Assembly (NCBI GenBank): GCA_051004015.1
Contig: JBPCKT010000129.1
Span: 1-38,828 of the forward strand
Reading direction: 5' to 3'
DNA from: SXOA01 sp051004015
GTDB lineage: Bacteria > Planctomycetota > Planctomycetia > Pirellulales > Pirellulaceae
DNA: 38,828 nucleotides
A program made the position numbers and the translations under genes. The notes beneath the pieces were generated by a model. That model made no database searches, was not told the origin of the DNA, and was given only the letters and a program-made list of their open reading frames with translations. Shown here in pieces: positions 14,566-23,290 of this stretch. Every line of letters starts with the position of its first letter. The stretch's first letter is position 1.

Positions 14566-14751
14566 ATGGCTGTACCCAAACGCCGCTCGTCCAATTCCCG
14601 CACCAACAAGCGCCGCGCCCACGACGCCAAGAAGGCCAAGCAGCTTTCGTACTGCCCCAAGTGCAGCACGGCCGTGCCGCAGCATGTAGTTTGCCCCAAT
14701 TGCGGGTATTACATGGGGCGGACGATGGTGGAGATGGAAGAGACGGCGTAG
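14566..14751 (+). CDS. rpmF: 50S ribosomal protein L32
   Basis: The 61-residue protein begins MAVPKRRSSNSRTNKRRAHD at the ATG at 14566, the canonical L32 start; an upstream in-frame start is not needed. The zinc-ribbon form is present: CPKC at about 33-36 and CPNC at about 46-49, then GYYMGRTMVE. It is a component of the large ribosomal subunit. It heads the fatty-acid synthesis cluster, as in many bacteria where rpmF precedes plsX/fab genes. plsX is not found between rpmF and fabD here. Confidence 0.95.
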   Translation: MAVPKRRSSNSRTNKRRAHDAKKAKQLSYCPKCSTAVPQHVVCPNCGYYMGRTMVEMEETA

Positions 14752-14760
14752 CACGCAAAG

Positions 14761-14818
14761 TAGGACGGCCTTTCCAGGCCGTCCAAATCTTCACGGACGG
14801 GCTTGGAAGCCCATCCTA
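14761..14818. repeat. Composite palindromic repeat between rpmF and fabD
   Basis: This contains two hairpins. The first is GGACGGCC (14763-14770) with GGCCGTCC (14777-14784); the second is GGGCTT-GG-AAGCCC (14799-14812). Outer arms TAGGACGG and CCATCCTA pair at 7 of 8 positions, making a 58-bp element. It may attenuate read-through from rpmF into fabD. It also creates a misleading TTG (14803) in the fabD frame. Confidence 0.65.
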
Positions 14819-14844
14819 CAAGGATCATTCTCGGAGATCCCCTC

Positions 14845-15756
14845 TTGAGCCGGCCAGTGTTTCTTTTTCCGGGGCAGGGGGCGCAAGCGGTCGGCATGGG
14901 CCTGCAGTTGGCCCAGACGCTGCCCGCAGCGAAGGCGCTCTATGACCAGGCGAACCAGATTCTTGGATACGACCTGGCGAAGCTCTGCTTTGAAGGCCCG
15001 GCTGAGCAGCTTGATTCCACCGTTCATAGCCAGCCGGCTCTTTTCGTGACGAGCCTGGCGGGGTTGGAGTTTCTCAAGGCCAATCAGCCGGATGTGGTTG
15101 ATTCGGCTCAGGCGACGGCTGGTTTGAGCCTGGGTGAATACACGGCTCTCGTGTTTGCCGGCGTGATGAGCTTTGAAGACGGCCTGAAGGTGGTTCAGCA
15201 GCGCGGCCGCGCGATGCAGGATGCCGCGGACGCGGTGCCGAGCGGCATGGTCAGCATCCTGGGAATGGAAGCGGCCAAGATTGAAGAGCTGTGCAGCCAG
15301 GCCCGCGGCGAAGGGGAAGTGCTGCAAATCGCCAACTACCTTTGCCCCGGGAACATCGTGGTCTCTGGTCACAAGACAGCCTGCGCGAAGGTCGCCGAGC
15401 TGGCCACCGCCGCCGGTGCCATGAAGACCATACCGCTCGCAGTCGCCGGCGCGTTTCATACACTCATCATGCAGCCCGCCGTCGCACGGCTGACGGAGGT
15501 GCTGGCCGGCGTGAAGCTGAACAGCCCTCGCATCCCTGTCGTCAGCAACGTGGACGCCGCCGTCCACAGCGACCCGGAAGAAATCCGCTCGCTTCTCGTG
15601 AAACAACTCGTCTCTCCCGTCCGCTGGGAAGATTCGCAGCGCTACTTGCTCAATCAAGGCTACGGCCCGCATTGGGAAATCGGACCTGGCCGGGTGCTCC
15701 GCGGGCTGCTGAAGCGAATTGAGCGTAAGGCGGCAGCGGAGGGAGTGGAATGCTAA
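14845..15756 (+). CDS. fabD: Malonyl-CoA:ACP transacylase (FabD)
   Basis: FabD moves malonyl from CoA to the acyl carrier protein, giving the extender for type II fatty acid synthesis in the cytoplasm. The 303-residue protein probably starts at the TTG at 14845, since GGAG at 14833-14836 is 8 bases upstream and the sequence directly reads SRPVFLFPGQGAQ. Starts further upstream fall in a repeat. The nucleophile motif is GLSLGEYTAL (family GHSLG, here with Leu replacing His). The catalytic His region is AVAGAFHT. QxxVSPVRWEDS and EIGPGRVLRGLLKR near the C-terminus are also typical. The stop TAA is the first triplet of a heptad repeat. Confidence 0.93.
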   Translation: MSRPVFLFPGQGAQAVGMGLQLAQTLPAAKALYDQANQILGYDLAKLCFEGPAEQLDSTVHSQPALFVTSLAGLEFLKANQPDVVDSAQATAGLSLGEYTALVFAGVMSFEDGLKVVQQRGRAMQDAADAVPSGMVSILGMEAAKIEELCSQARGEGEVLQIANYLCPGNIVVSGHKTACAKVAELATAAGAMKTIPLAVAGAFHTLIMQPAVARLTEVLAGVKLNSPRIPVVSNVDAAVHSDPEEIRSLLVKQLVSPVRWEDSQRYLLNQGYGPHWEIGPGRVLRGLLKRIERKAAAEGVEC

Positions 15757-15844
15757 TGACGAAACTCGAATGGCGAATGGCGAATTGAAGAATGCGTCTG
15801 CCTGCCTTTCATTCGCCATTCGGAATTCGAATTTCGTCATTCCT
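15754..15844. repeat. Heptad palindromic repeat, copy 3
   Basis: This palindrome of about 90 bp starts with the fabD stop codon and fills most of the fabD-fabG gap. The left arm has units TAATGAC, GAAACTC, GAATGGC, GAATGGC; the right arm has ATTCGCC, ATTCGGA, ATTCGAA, TTTCGTC. Confidence 0.8.
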
Positions 15845-15876
15845 TTTTTCTTTAACCAATTGTCGAGTACGCCCCC

Positions 15877-16644
15877 ATGTCCTCTCCCTACGATTCCCTC
15901 CGCGTCGATCTCTCCGGTCAAACTGCCGTCGTCACTGGCGCATCGCAAGGGCTCGGCAAGGCGATTGCCATCGCGCTAGCAAAGGCCGGCGCAAATGTCG
16001 CCTGCCTCGCTCGCAATGCGGCGAAGCTGGCGGAAACCGTGGGGGTCATCACCGCGGCTGGCGGGCAGGCGGAGGCGTTTGCCGCGGACGTGAAGGATGG
16101 GGCGGCGGTGGACAAGTTGATGAATGAGCTGGCGGAGAAGTGGGGCAAGATTGACATCCTGGTGAACAACGCCGGCGTCACCCGCGACACACTCCTGCCG
16201 GTGATGTCGGACGAGCAGTGGGACGACGTGATCGACACCAACCTGCGGGGGGCGTTCCTGTTCGCCCGAGCCGCCTCCCGCCACATGATGCGGGCCCGCT
16301 ACGGCCGCATCATCAACATCTCCAGCGTCAGCGGCATCATGGGGAACGCCGGCCAGACCAACTACTCCGCCTCCAAAGCCGGCCTCATCGGCTTCACCCG
16401 CAGCCTCAGCAAGGAGCTTGCCAAACGCAAGGTCACCATCAACGCCGTCTGCCCCGGCTTCATCGAGAGCGACATGACCAAGGCCCTCGGCGACGCCATC
16501 CTGGAGGACGTGAAAAAGCGCATCCCCGTCCAGCGGGTCGGCCTCCCCGAAGACATCGCCACCGGCGTCCTCTTCCTCGCCAGCCCCGCCGCCTGCTACA
16601 TCACCGGGCAAGTCCTGACCATCGACGGCGGCATGACGGGGTGA
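15877..16644 (+). CDS. fabG: 3-oxoacyl-ACP reductase (FabG)
   Basis: FabG reduces 3-oxoacyl-ACP with NADPH in the first reductive step of fatty acid elongation. The 255-residue protein starts at an ATG at 15877. The classical short-chain dehydrogenase features are all present: cofactor motif TGASQGLG (about 18-25), NNAG (about 94-97), catalytic Ser in NISSVSGIMGN, Tyr and Lys in TNYSASKAG, and the C-terminal YITGQVLTIDGGM. Length is typical (about 245-255). It follows fabD by 120 bases occupied mostly by a repeat. The expected next gene, acpP, is absent; the next 436 bases are non-coding and lead to a restriction operon. Confidence 0.95.
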   Translation: MSSPYDSLRVDLSGQTAVVTGASQGLGKAIAIALAKAGANVACLARNAAKLAETVGVITAAGGQAEAFAADVKDGAAVDKLMNELAEKWGKIDILVNNAGVTRDTLLPVMSDEQWDDVIDTNLRGAFLFARAASRHMMRARYGRIINISSVSGIMGNAGQTNYSASKAGLIGFTRSLSKELAKRKVTINAVCPGFIESDMTKALGDAILEDVKKRIPVQRVGLPEDIATGVLFLASPAACYITGQVLTIDGGMTG

Positions 16645-17080
16645 TTCATCTCCCCCCCCGGTCAGGTGCTTTTGATTCACGATTCACGAGTGATTTTTTC
16701 AAGACTTACGTCGACACTCGTCTGCCGAACTCGTTATGTGAACACATGTTCCGTTACGAGGCCTCGCTGCAAGTCTGATTCACCCTCCAGATTTTGATTC
16801 ACCAAAACTTTCGGAAGTTATAATCTATTTTTCAAATGCATTCGTCGACTTTGATCGCTTCTGCCGCCCTAGTTTGGCCTAGCCGCTAGATTTTTTGCAC
16901 AACCGAATTTTCAAAGATCTTGTCCGTCGCTGGCCCCCCCCCCGCCGGTCGTATTTATACATATGTATACTATTTTGTCAAGAGGCGAGGAGGGAATTTT
17001 CCAGGTCTTGGTGGTTGACCCAGTGCTCGCTCGAGAGTCGAGAATGCGAAACAGGCTCCTCCGATGACGGAGGCCATCAC
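16645..17080. other. 436-base non-coding gap between convergent fabG and restriction operon
   Basis: No gene is supported here. The stretch is more A+T-rich than its left flank. It holds four GATTCAC heptamers (16674, 16681, 16777, 16796), an 8-C run (16652-16659), a 10-C run (16934-16943) and a perfect 14-bp palindrome TATACATATGTATA (16956-16969). No acpP frame is visible. It could be the scar of the insertion that brought in the restriction genes. Confidence 0.6.
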
Positions 17081-18163
17081 TCAAAACAGCCCGCAGATCC
17101 TAGGTCCTCTCTCGCCAAGTCGAAAGACAGTTTTCAACGCGTCGGATGCTGCTCTCCAGGCAACTGCTCCATCATCATCCCAAGGCAACACGTTGATCTC
17201 GTAACCGGACGCGTGACGGCGAAACAGAACTGCAGTGTGCCGATAGTCAAATCCACCTTGTATCTGAGTGGGAAGATTGATTCGCTCCATCTTGTTCATC
17301 TTCTTGGCACCGTGCCACGTCAAAAGCCTGTCATTCCAAAGGCTGCCACGTAAAGTCAGGGTTGGTGCCCCTATCGTAACATGCGATTCACCGTATTCGG
17401 TTTGCGGGAATTTAAAGAAACGGTGTGCTCCCCTCGGCAATTCCAATTGGTTGTGGGATCCGCCGGAAGACATGGAACCGGCCTCGACCCAAAAGTGATT
17501 GAAGGCCGCCGGGTCGACCCTTCCATTGGCGACAAACTCCCAAAAGACTGGATAGTTGCCAGGCATGATGGTTGGAGGCATAGGCTTCGGGTCCGGCTCG
17601 ACCTCACGCGGTTTGGGCCGAACCCACTTCTTTCGGTACTCTTCGAGCAATGCCGTCGTGAGCGGCGCCGTATTGAACAAGAGTTGGTTCCAAACATCGT
17701 TCCAACTACCATTCTTGGGAGTCTCCTTTCCAGCAGTGACCACCTCGGTATTTGTCATCAGAGCGCTATTGGTCAGGTTTGCAGAGCCGACTACATAGCC
17801 AGTGTCATTCGCACTATCGAAAAGATAGAGTTTGGGGTGATAGGCTCGTTCTGGCCGGAATCCAGGCTTCCTGACGACTTCCGGGTTCGCGATATGCACC
17901 TTGCTCGCAGGCAAACTGGCAAGGAATTCCAGCGCACCAGGATCCGTGAGGCCAAAATCGAGAGAAGTAATGAACTGCTTTTCTGCCCTCTCCCACTTCG
18001 CTTTTCCGATGCGGGCAGAAATGCGGTCGGTCAACCGAATACAACCAGGCCGCGTCGAATAAGCGACCGCCCATCGCACCTTCTCGACACTTGCGTCCGT
18101 CACCTCGTCGAAAGCGAACAACACTTGACTTGGGCAGCGGCTGTTTTGAGCGAAGATTTTCAT
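17081..18163 (-). CDS. BfiI-like PLD-fold restriction endonuclease
   Basis: The 360-residue protein starts at an ATG at 18163, overlapping the upstream methyltransferase by ATGA. The N-terminal phospholipase D-like domain contains a single HKD motif: YHPKLYLFD (H109, K111, D116), then GSANLTNSALMTNTE (N129, E140). As I recall, BfiI is 358 residues with H105, K107, N125, E136; the spacing here (2, 20, 31 from the His) is the same. The C-terminal half (about 205-345, including PAAFNHFWVEAG and LPRGAHRFFKFPQTEYGESH) would correspond to the B3-like DNA-binding domain. A single HKD implies a dimer sharing one active site and metal-independent cleavage, as in BfiI. Recognition site unknown. The gene is last in the operon, after both methyltransferases. 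Confidence 0.78.
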   Translation of the reverse strand: MKIFAQNSRCPSQVLFAFDEVTDASVEKVRWAVAYSTRPGCIRLTDRISARIGKAKWERAEKQFITSLDFGLTDPGALEFLASLPASKVHIANPEVVRKPGFRPERAYHPKLYLFDSANDTGYVVGSANLTNSALMTNTEVVTAGKETPKNGSWNDVWNQLLFNTAPLTTALLEEYRKKWVRPKPREVEPDPKPMPPTIMPGNYPVFWEFVANGRVDPAAFNHFWVEAGSMSSGGSHNQLELPRGAHRFFKFPQTEYGESHVTIGAPTLTLRGSLWNDRLLTWHGAKKMNKMERINLPTQIQGGFDYRHTAVLFRRHASGYEINVLPWDDDGAVAWRAASDALKTVFRLGERGPRICGLF

Positions 18164-20343
18164 TCGGCAACCAGTGGTTGAAAGTCGGGCTTTCGTCTTC
18201 GTTTGGCGCGTAGCGCAAGGACGATTTCAACAAGTTTCTCAATGGATATCCTCGTCTCAGTGGTGGAAAGCCTGCGTCCCGCCAGCGCCGAGACAATCAT
18301 TTCATCGATCGTGGCGCGATACCGCTGAAAAGCAGTCAACGTGCTTCGCTTTACAAGAGCCTCGCGCACAAGGCTTTGAATTTGTTGCTTTTGCGAATCA
18401 GCTAATGCCGGGAGTGGAAGCTGCCGCAGATGTGTTGCTTCCAACTTTAACGCGCCGCCACCGAGAGTCGCGCCCAAAGCTTCCATGCACAACTCGCCCC
18501 ATGTGCTGTTCAAGACGGCGAACACAGCCTCAATGTTCCATGCGTTTCCTGTACACCACAAAGTTGAGAAATTTGCGTCAATCAATACAGGTGGTTCACA
18601 GTTCAAAACCGCATGGGGCTCATCGTGAATGATGCGAGGGATGCAAAGAGAGGCCAGGTGACGCGGAGCGAAATCGGGAATCATATACCACATGCGCGGC
18701 AAAATGTCCTCGAACAGCGGCGAGGGCTTCGGCTTTTCATCGGGTCCTAAGCCATTGGGCTTCACTGCGGAGAGTTGTGGAATGAGGGTTCGGGACTCTC
18801 CTCGCACCAAATAAGTGCGAGCGGCCAAGCGGACGTATTCCGCCAGCGATTCCGGCATGACTTGCCATTTGCTGGAGCGGGCAAAGCCATTATTCGGCGC
18901 ATTCTCGGGCAGCACGAATGCACGCAAATCGAGGAGGCGGCCATGCAGCGACTCAGCCGCAATCTGAATACTCGCCAATTCGGATTGTCTGCGAAGAACG
19001 GATCTCAGCGCGCTCGATGGAATCGCTATTCGGCGCCTGCCGAATAGCTCATGGGTGAATACGAAGGCGGTCTCGCCTTGGGAAGTTTCTTCCGCGAGTT
19101 CCACGTAAAAGAACGGATTGCATCCGGTCCGAAGTCCCTGGCCAATGCAAATCAGTTCTGAGGCCAGGGGGCGTAAGTTCCTTACATATTCGGCCGGAAA
19201 GTCATAAGCGACCGATGCTGGAAGGCAGGATGAGGAAGGCGCTCCGGTGAAACCAATTGCGGCATCCCCCTCCAGCCGGCCAAGCCAGGCAGTCCCTTTG
19301 GATGTCGCCAGGATCTCGTCACGTTGCGCCTCCCAGGAGACTCGTTTGAGGGCCACGCCAGGTTTTTTATCGACTCCATGATTTAACCATTCGACAAATT
19401 CGCCTTCGGGGTCATTGCCTCGAAAGGCATTCCCAACATGGCTGCGAGCAGACGCTGCCACAGGGTCGACTTCAACAAACGGAGTGGTCTCACCTAGCCC
19501 GCCGCGTTTCAACAATGGGATGACAACATCTTTTGCGGGTAACCGCCGCCCGATGACCAGGGAAACCGGGACGAGCGCATCGCGAAACCAACGCTGACCG
19601 GACTCTTGAACAATGGCTAGCGGCCGAAAGAACCGGAGGAAAAAGTAACGCGCGATTCGCGCGTAATCTCGGTTTAGCCAGGTCTGCGGAACCACTAACG
19701 CCAGTACTCCACCCGGCGCGGTAAGCAGGCCGCACAGCAGCCAACTCGGAATAGAAAGGTCCGATAGACCGGAGTAACAACGAATGATCCGTTGCCAGAC
19801 GTGCCGTTCCTCTGGCGGCGCTAACCTTGCCGCGAGTCGTTCCAAAGCCTGTCGAGTCGCTTCGACACCTAAAAGCTTAACTGCGCCTTCTTGCCCACCG
19901 TTCGAGAGTGTCTGGTAGCGGACGTAGGGCGGGTTCGTGATGACCAAATCAAAACCAACCGAAGATTCCCAGGTGCTCAATGCAAACGCATCGCCATGAA
20001 TAAGGTTTCCAGCGGCAGTTCCAAATTCCGTTGCGCACTGTTCGATGCGCCATTTGCAAAGACGTGCAGCTTCCGGCTCAATCTCGACCCCCATTAATTC
20101 GACGGCTTTCAGTCCAACTCTCCCGGCTCGTTCAGCGGCGGATTCGATAAGGTCTCCATGTCCAGCCATTGGGTCAACAATACGATTCTGTCCAGGCCGC
20201 ACGGCCAAAGCCGCTAGAAGACGGCCGGTCTGAAGTCCCGTGAAGCACTGTCCGAGCTTCTTGCGTCTCGCGGCAGGAACACTCATTGCCAGTAGAGCGC
20301 GCCCTTCCTCCAACGTAGCCGGCAATGAGAAGAGGCTTTTCAT
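18160..20343 (-). CDS. Adenine-specific DNA methyltransferase (Eco57I/TaqI-like, gamma order)
   Basis: The 727-residue protein starts at an ATG at 20343 and ends in an ATGA overlap with the nuclease gene. The AdoMet-binding region is RIVDPMAGHGDLIESA (DPMAGHG 57-63), preceded by KKLGQCFT (motif X-like). The catalytic motif IV is ITNPPYVRYQ (NPPY 137-140), which predicts N6-adenine methylation. Motif I preceding IV with a large C-terminal half (about 330-700) is the gamma arrangement; the latter should contain the target recognition domain. It lacks helicase or nuclease motifs, so it is a stand-alone modification subunit. With the second methylase it would protect both strands of an asymmetric site. 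Confidence 0.85.
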   Translation of the reverse strand: MKSLFSLPATLEEGRALLAMSVPAARRKKLGQCFTGLQTGRLLAALAVRPGQNRIVDPMAGHGDLIESAAERAGRVGLKAVELMGVEIEPEAARLCKWRIEQCATEFGTAAGNLIHGDAFALSTWESSVGFDLVITNPPYVRYQTLSNGGQEGAVKLLGVEATRQALERLAARLAPPEERHVWQRIIRCYSGLSDLSIPSWLLCGLLTAPGGVLALVVPQTWLNRDYARIARYFFLRFFRPLAIVQESGQRWFRDALVPVSLVIGRRLPAKDVVIPLLKRGGLGETTPFVEVDPVAASARSHVGNAFRGNDPEGEFVEWLNHGVDKKPGVALKRVSWEAQRDEILATSKGTAWLGRLEGDAAIGFTGAPSSSCLPASVAYDFPAEYVRNLRPLASELICIGQGLRTGCNPFFYVELAEETSQGETAFVFTHELFGRRRIAIPSSALRSVLRRQSELASIQIAAESLHGRLLDLRAFVLPENAPNNGFARSSKWQVMPESLAEYVRLAARTYLVRGESRTLIPQLSAVKPNGLGPDEKPKPSPLFEDILPRMWYMIPDFAPRHLASLCIPRIIHDEPHAVLNCEPPVLIDANFSTLWCTGNAWNIEAVFAVLNSTWGELCMEALGATLGGGALKLEATHLRQLPLPALADSQKQQIQSLVREALVKRSTLTAFQRYRATIDEMIVSALAGRRLSTTETRISIEKLVEIVLALRAKRRRKPDFQPLVAE

Positions 20344-22187
20344 TCCGGCGATCTCGCGAGCGATAGCTTTTTGTAGAACTCATCGGCATCGATAGGAGGG
20401 GAACTGTGGCGACGCAAGTAATGGCCAACGAATCGAGAGTATATTCGTTGCGGTAGACGCTCTTGCGGGTCGTCAGATGCATTAGCCTCTAGTAGCAATC
20501 GCTCCATGAGGCTTACTGAGCTAGTAATGTCTACGAGCCTGTCCGAGACCGTGGGAGTCAGGAGTAGCAGCGGGTCCCCTTTGGCCGAATTAACGGTCGT
20601 AACCTGTTTGAAGCTGCCCTGCTTTTTGTCGAGAATGTTGGACAACTCGATCCCGAAACCGGCGGCTGAGTAGGCCTGTGTCAATGCACGCCACACCTCT
20701 GATTGAGTGGAATGAAAAACCACCGTAGCCCTTCCCGCCGGCTTCAAGATGCGGCGCATTTCCCTAAAAGCTTTGGTCAAGAGCGTCTCGTACGCATCGA
20801 TGCCCTTAGATTGGGCAGAACTGACGACAGCTTCGTCCCGATTGCGGGTGGAGCGTCCCAGCCACGCTTCGCTGATGAAGTTCACTTCGCTATAGGGGAT
20901 GTTTCCGCCAAACGGCGGATCTGTGAACACATAGTCTACCGAGGCATCCTCAAGGTTTGTACGAGTCGATGACCCTTGCCGAACTTCGACGTGGCCTTCC
21001 AGTCCGTGGATGGTTGCAAATGCGCCCTGAATCGTCTTTATCTTCCTTTTCAACCCATGGAAAACGTTCTTCTCAACCGGCAAACCGCTGATGTAGAGCA
21101 CGCCTGGTTGTGCGCTGGTCAGCACCAGTTCGGGTTGGATCTGTTTGGCCACAACCCGAGTCATCAGCGACGAATGACTGCTATTGTAGCTGGAAATCCA
21201 AAATCGCAGAGCGTCCCGAATCGGCTTAGGTTCATTTTCGACCAGCTCATGGAGTCCACCGAGAGCGATCAGGTTTCGCCGGGTGTAGAAGTGATGAACA
21301 TGGGTGATTCCTTCATGGTATCCCGAACGCCAAAGGTCACCCCAGCCAGCGCCCCCTTTACCCATCATGGGAACAATCGGCACAGTCTTGGAAACTGCCT
21401 CGCCTTGAATCCGGGCGACGAGCTCCAAATCTCGGGAGTTGGGTTGGCGAGTCCAATGCCGTCGCCCAGTAATCCCGTCCACACGGGCCAGACGGCGGGC
21501 TTTGCTCGTCAGCCTCGATTGAAGCAGGGAGTCAAATCGCTCTTCGGAAACTCTCGAAGTAGCAGCCACGTCCGCGGTCTTGTCGCATTCCCGGCATTTC
21601 CATCGGTTGGCAATCCGGGCTGGTTTCAGTCTTACGCATGCGTCCCAGAGAGGTGACACCGAATGGCACGACGGACATTCCAGCAGTTCGGACCAAATGA
21701 AATGCCGTGCGATAGCCGGATCACCAAGCTCGTCCATCGTTTCGTATAACCATCCGTAGCGGCGCTCCGCTTCGTCGAGCAACCGCGCTGCTGTGGAAGC
21801 GAAGCGAACGGGATCTGGTTGCGAGGCAAATGTCTGGCCGATAAAAGAACCGAGCCCGGAAAGTTCATAAACCACCGCACGTCTGGGACCCCAAATTGGA
21901 GTCAATCCGCGAGCTTTGGCAAGCTCACGAAGTTCGCCTGAGGGGCTAGAGCAAAGTAGAGCCGCCAACGCAGTCGTGCAACTTCCCCCAAATCCATCGA
22001 AGACCAAATCACCGGGTTTGGTGTGGCACGCGATCATCAGAGCGATGCTCTCCGGTGAAATCTTTGTCGGATACCAATGAGCATTGAAGAGCGGACCGCT
22101 TCGAGTCGCACTGAGCGGCGTTTCATAGAGAGCCTTCAGGTCTGATGTTTGGCCAGCAGATCTCATTGCGTTCTCAACAGTGATCAT
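20340..22187 (-). CDS. DNA methyltransferase with embedded zinc ribbon (DPPF type)
   Basis: The 615-residue protein is taken from the ATG at 22187 (MITVENAMRS); the frame continues to a TTG at 22250 but without support. Near the N-terminus FNAHWYPTKISPESIALMI precedes the AdoMet motif LVFDGFGGSCTTALAALL (FDGFGGS 63-69). The catalytic motif is DYVFTDPPFGGNIPYSEVNF (DPPF 423-426). Between them, CPSC (171-174) and CREC (198-201) form a probable zinc ribbon. DPPF fits N6-adenine or N4-cytosine methylation, and the class cannot be settled by eye. It is first in the restriction operon and overlaps the next gene by ATGA. The long insertion between motifs I and IV is larger than in minimal methylases and may hold the recognition domain. 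Confidence 0.83.
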   Translation of the reverse strand: MITVENAMRSAGQTSDLKALYETPLSATRSGPLFNAHWYPTKISPESIALMIACHTKPGDLVFDGFGGSCTTALAALLCSSPSGELRELAKARGLTPIWGPRRAVVYELSGLGSFIGQTFASQPDPVRFASTAARLLDEAERRYGWLYETMDELGDPAIARHFIWSELLECPSCHSVSPLWDACVRLKPARIANRWKCRECDKTADVAATSRVSEERFDSLLQSRLTSKARRLARVDGITGRRHWTRQPNSRDLELVARIQGEAVSKTVPIVPMMGKGGAGWGDLWRSGYHEGITHVHHFYTRRNLIALGGLHELVENEPKPIRDALRFWISSYNSSHSSLMTRVVAKQIQPELVLTSAQPGVLYISGLPVEKNVFHGLKRKIKTIQGAFATIHGLEGHVEVRQGSSTRTNLEDASVDYVFTDPPFGGNIPYSEVNFISEAWLGRSTRNRDEAVVSSAQSKGIDAYETLLTKAFREMRRILKPAGRATVVFHSTQSEVWRALTQAYSAAGFGIELSNILDKKQGSFKQVTTVNSAKGDPLLLLTPTVSDRLVDITSSVSLMERLLLEANASDDPQERLPQRIYSRFVGHYLRRHSSPPIDADEFYKKLSLARSPE

Positions 22188-22628
22188 TGAATCCCGGTAC
22201 CAGGAGCATTCTACTGAATTGTCGGTACGTCGTTTGGCTCCAGATCTCAATGCGGACTGAACTCCATCGGCAATACGAGAGAGCGCAGTACCTTAGCTGC
22301 AACTCTCGCCACTGCCATGCTTTACGCGTTCATCGCCGTCCTTTGCCATTCCCCCATTACGATTTATTCGCCTCCCGCGGCAACTCCCCGTCTTCTCTTC
22401 CCCCAGAATCCCCTGCGCGATAAGGTTCCGGCCGTTGAGCGGGGCTGATGGCCGTGGGAGGCTACCGGGCAAGACCTTGCCGTAGGGGGTGGGGATTGGT
22501 ACGCTTTGGGTAGTGTGTAGCGTCACTTGCAGGCGGCAAGGGCAAAGGACCTACCCTTCCCGCCTCGCCTCCCGCCTCAATCGTGACCCGCACCGTGCCG
22601 CTGGGTTTTTACCCACCAGGTTTTTGCC
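22188..22628. other. 441-base non-coding stretch upstream of the restriction operon and CBS gene
   Basis: I see no supported gene. It separates the divergent methyltransferase and CBS-domain genes and must contain both promoters, which I could not define. A palindrome at 22462-22485 (CTAC...GCAAG-AC-CTTGC...GTAG) resembles dispersed intergenic hairpins elsewhere in the window. A 78-codon minus-strand frame over 22293-22526 is considered chance. Confidence 0.5.
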
Positions 22629-23093
22629 GTGGATTTTCAGCTTCATCTTGAGACCGAGTCGGTCGAGCAGGCTCATCCGACCAAGCCGGTCTGCGTGCTG
22701 CCTGGCGATAGCATTCGCCACGTTATGCGCGTGCTCAAGTCGAACGCGACCAGCGCGGCGATGGTCTGCCGCGAGGGGAAGCTGGAGGGCATTTTCACCG
22801 AGCGGGACGCGCTCCGGCAACTGGCGGACGGGAGCGACTTGGACGTGCCGGTATCGACCGCAATGGTTCATCAGCCGGTATCCATGCGGATGGGTGATAG
22901 CGTGGGGAGAGCCATTTCGCTGATGTCCGGCGGCAAGTTCCGGCAGGTCCCCATTGTGGACGGCCAGGGCCATGTGACAGGCGTGGTGGGGGTCGCTGGC
23001 GTGCTCCGCTACCTTGTCGAGCATTTTCCCCGGATTATCTACACTTTGCCCCCTTCCCCGCATCACAAGATGGAAGAGCGGGACGGAGGGTAA
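22629..23093 (+). CDS. CBS-domain pair protein
   Basis: The 154-residue soluble protein is read from a GTG at 22629; no ATG precedes the first domain. Two CBS modules are apparent: CVLPGDSIRHVMRVLKSNAT through GKLEGIFTERDALRQLADGS (about 22-70), and QPVSMRMGDSVGRAISLMSG through RQVPIVDGQGHVTGVVGVAG (about 82-128). The pair forms a Bateman module binding adenine nucleotides as an energy or redox sensor. There is no catalytic domain attached. It is co-directional with korAB, but 197 bases away, so joint regulation is possible and not shown. Confidence 0.82.
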   Translation: MDFQLHLETESVEQAHPTKPVCVLPGDSIRHVMRVLKSNATSAAMVCREGKLEGIFTERDALRQLADGSDLDVPVSTAMVHQPVSMRMGDSVGRAISLMSGGKFRQVPIVDGQGHVTGVVGVAGVLRYLVEHFPRIIYTLPPSPHHKMEERDGG

Positions 23094-23290
23094 GCCCCGA
23101 TCCTCCTCTCGTTACAACTTTGGCCCTTTTCGGGCCGTATATTCCAAATAGAGTTATTATTCAAAATGACCGATACGCCTTGAGCCGTTTGCGGGACCTT
23201 TGCCAAGAGACATTCCGCCGCGTAAGTGCGGCCCGCCGATATAGATAACACACACGCGACCATAGATTTCGAAAGGGCAGACTGCCAGTC

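Noticed and set aside
14803..14844. A longer FabD N-terminus from TTG at 14803
   Set aside because: It is encoded in a palindromic repeat; the TTG at 14845 has a ribosome site and fits the family start.
16218..16778. 186-codon frame overlapping fabG
   Set aside because: Out-of-frame shadow of fabG with His/Arg-rich composition.
20703..21656. Plus-strand frames across the methyltransferase gene
   Set aside because: Antisense to a gene with clear AdoMet and DPPF motifs.
23122..23136. GGCCC-TTTTC-GGGCC hairpin as terminator after the CBS gene
   Set aside because: No T-tract follows and the stem is only 5 bp.
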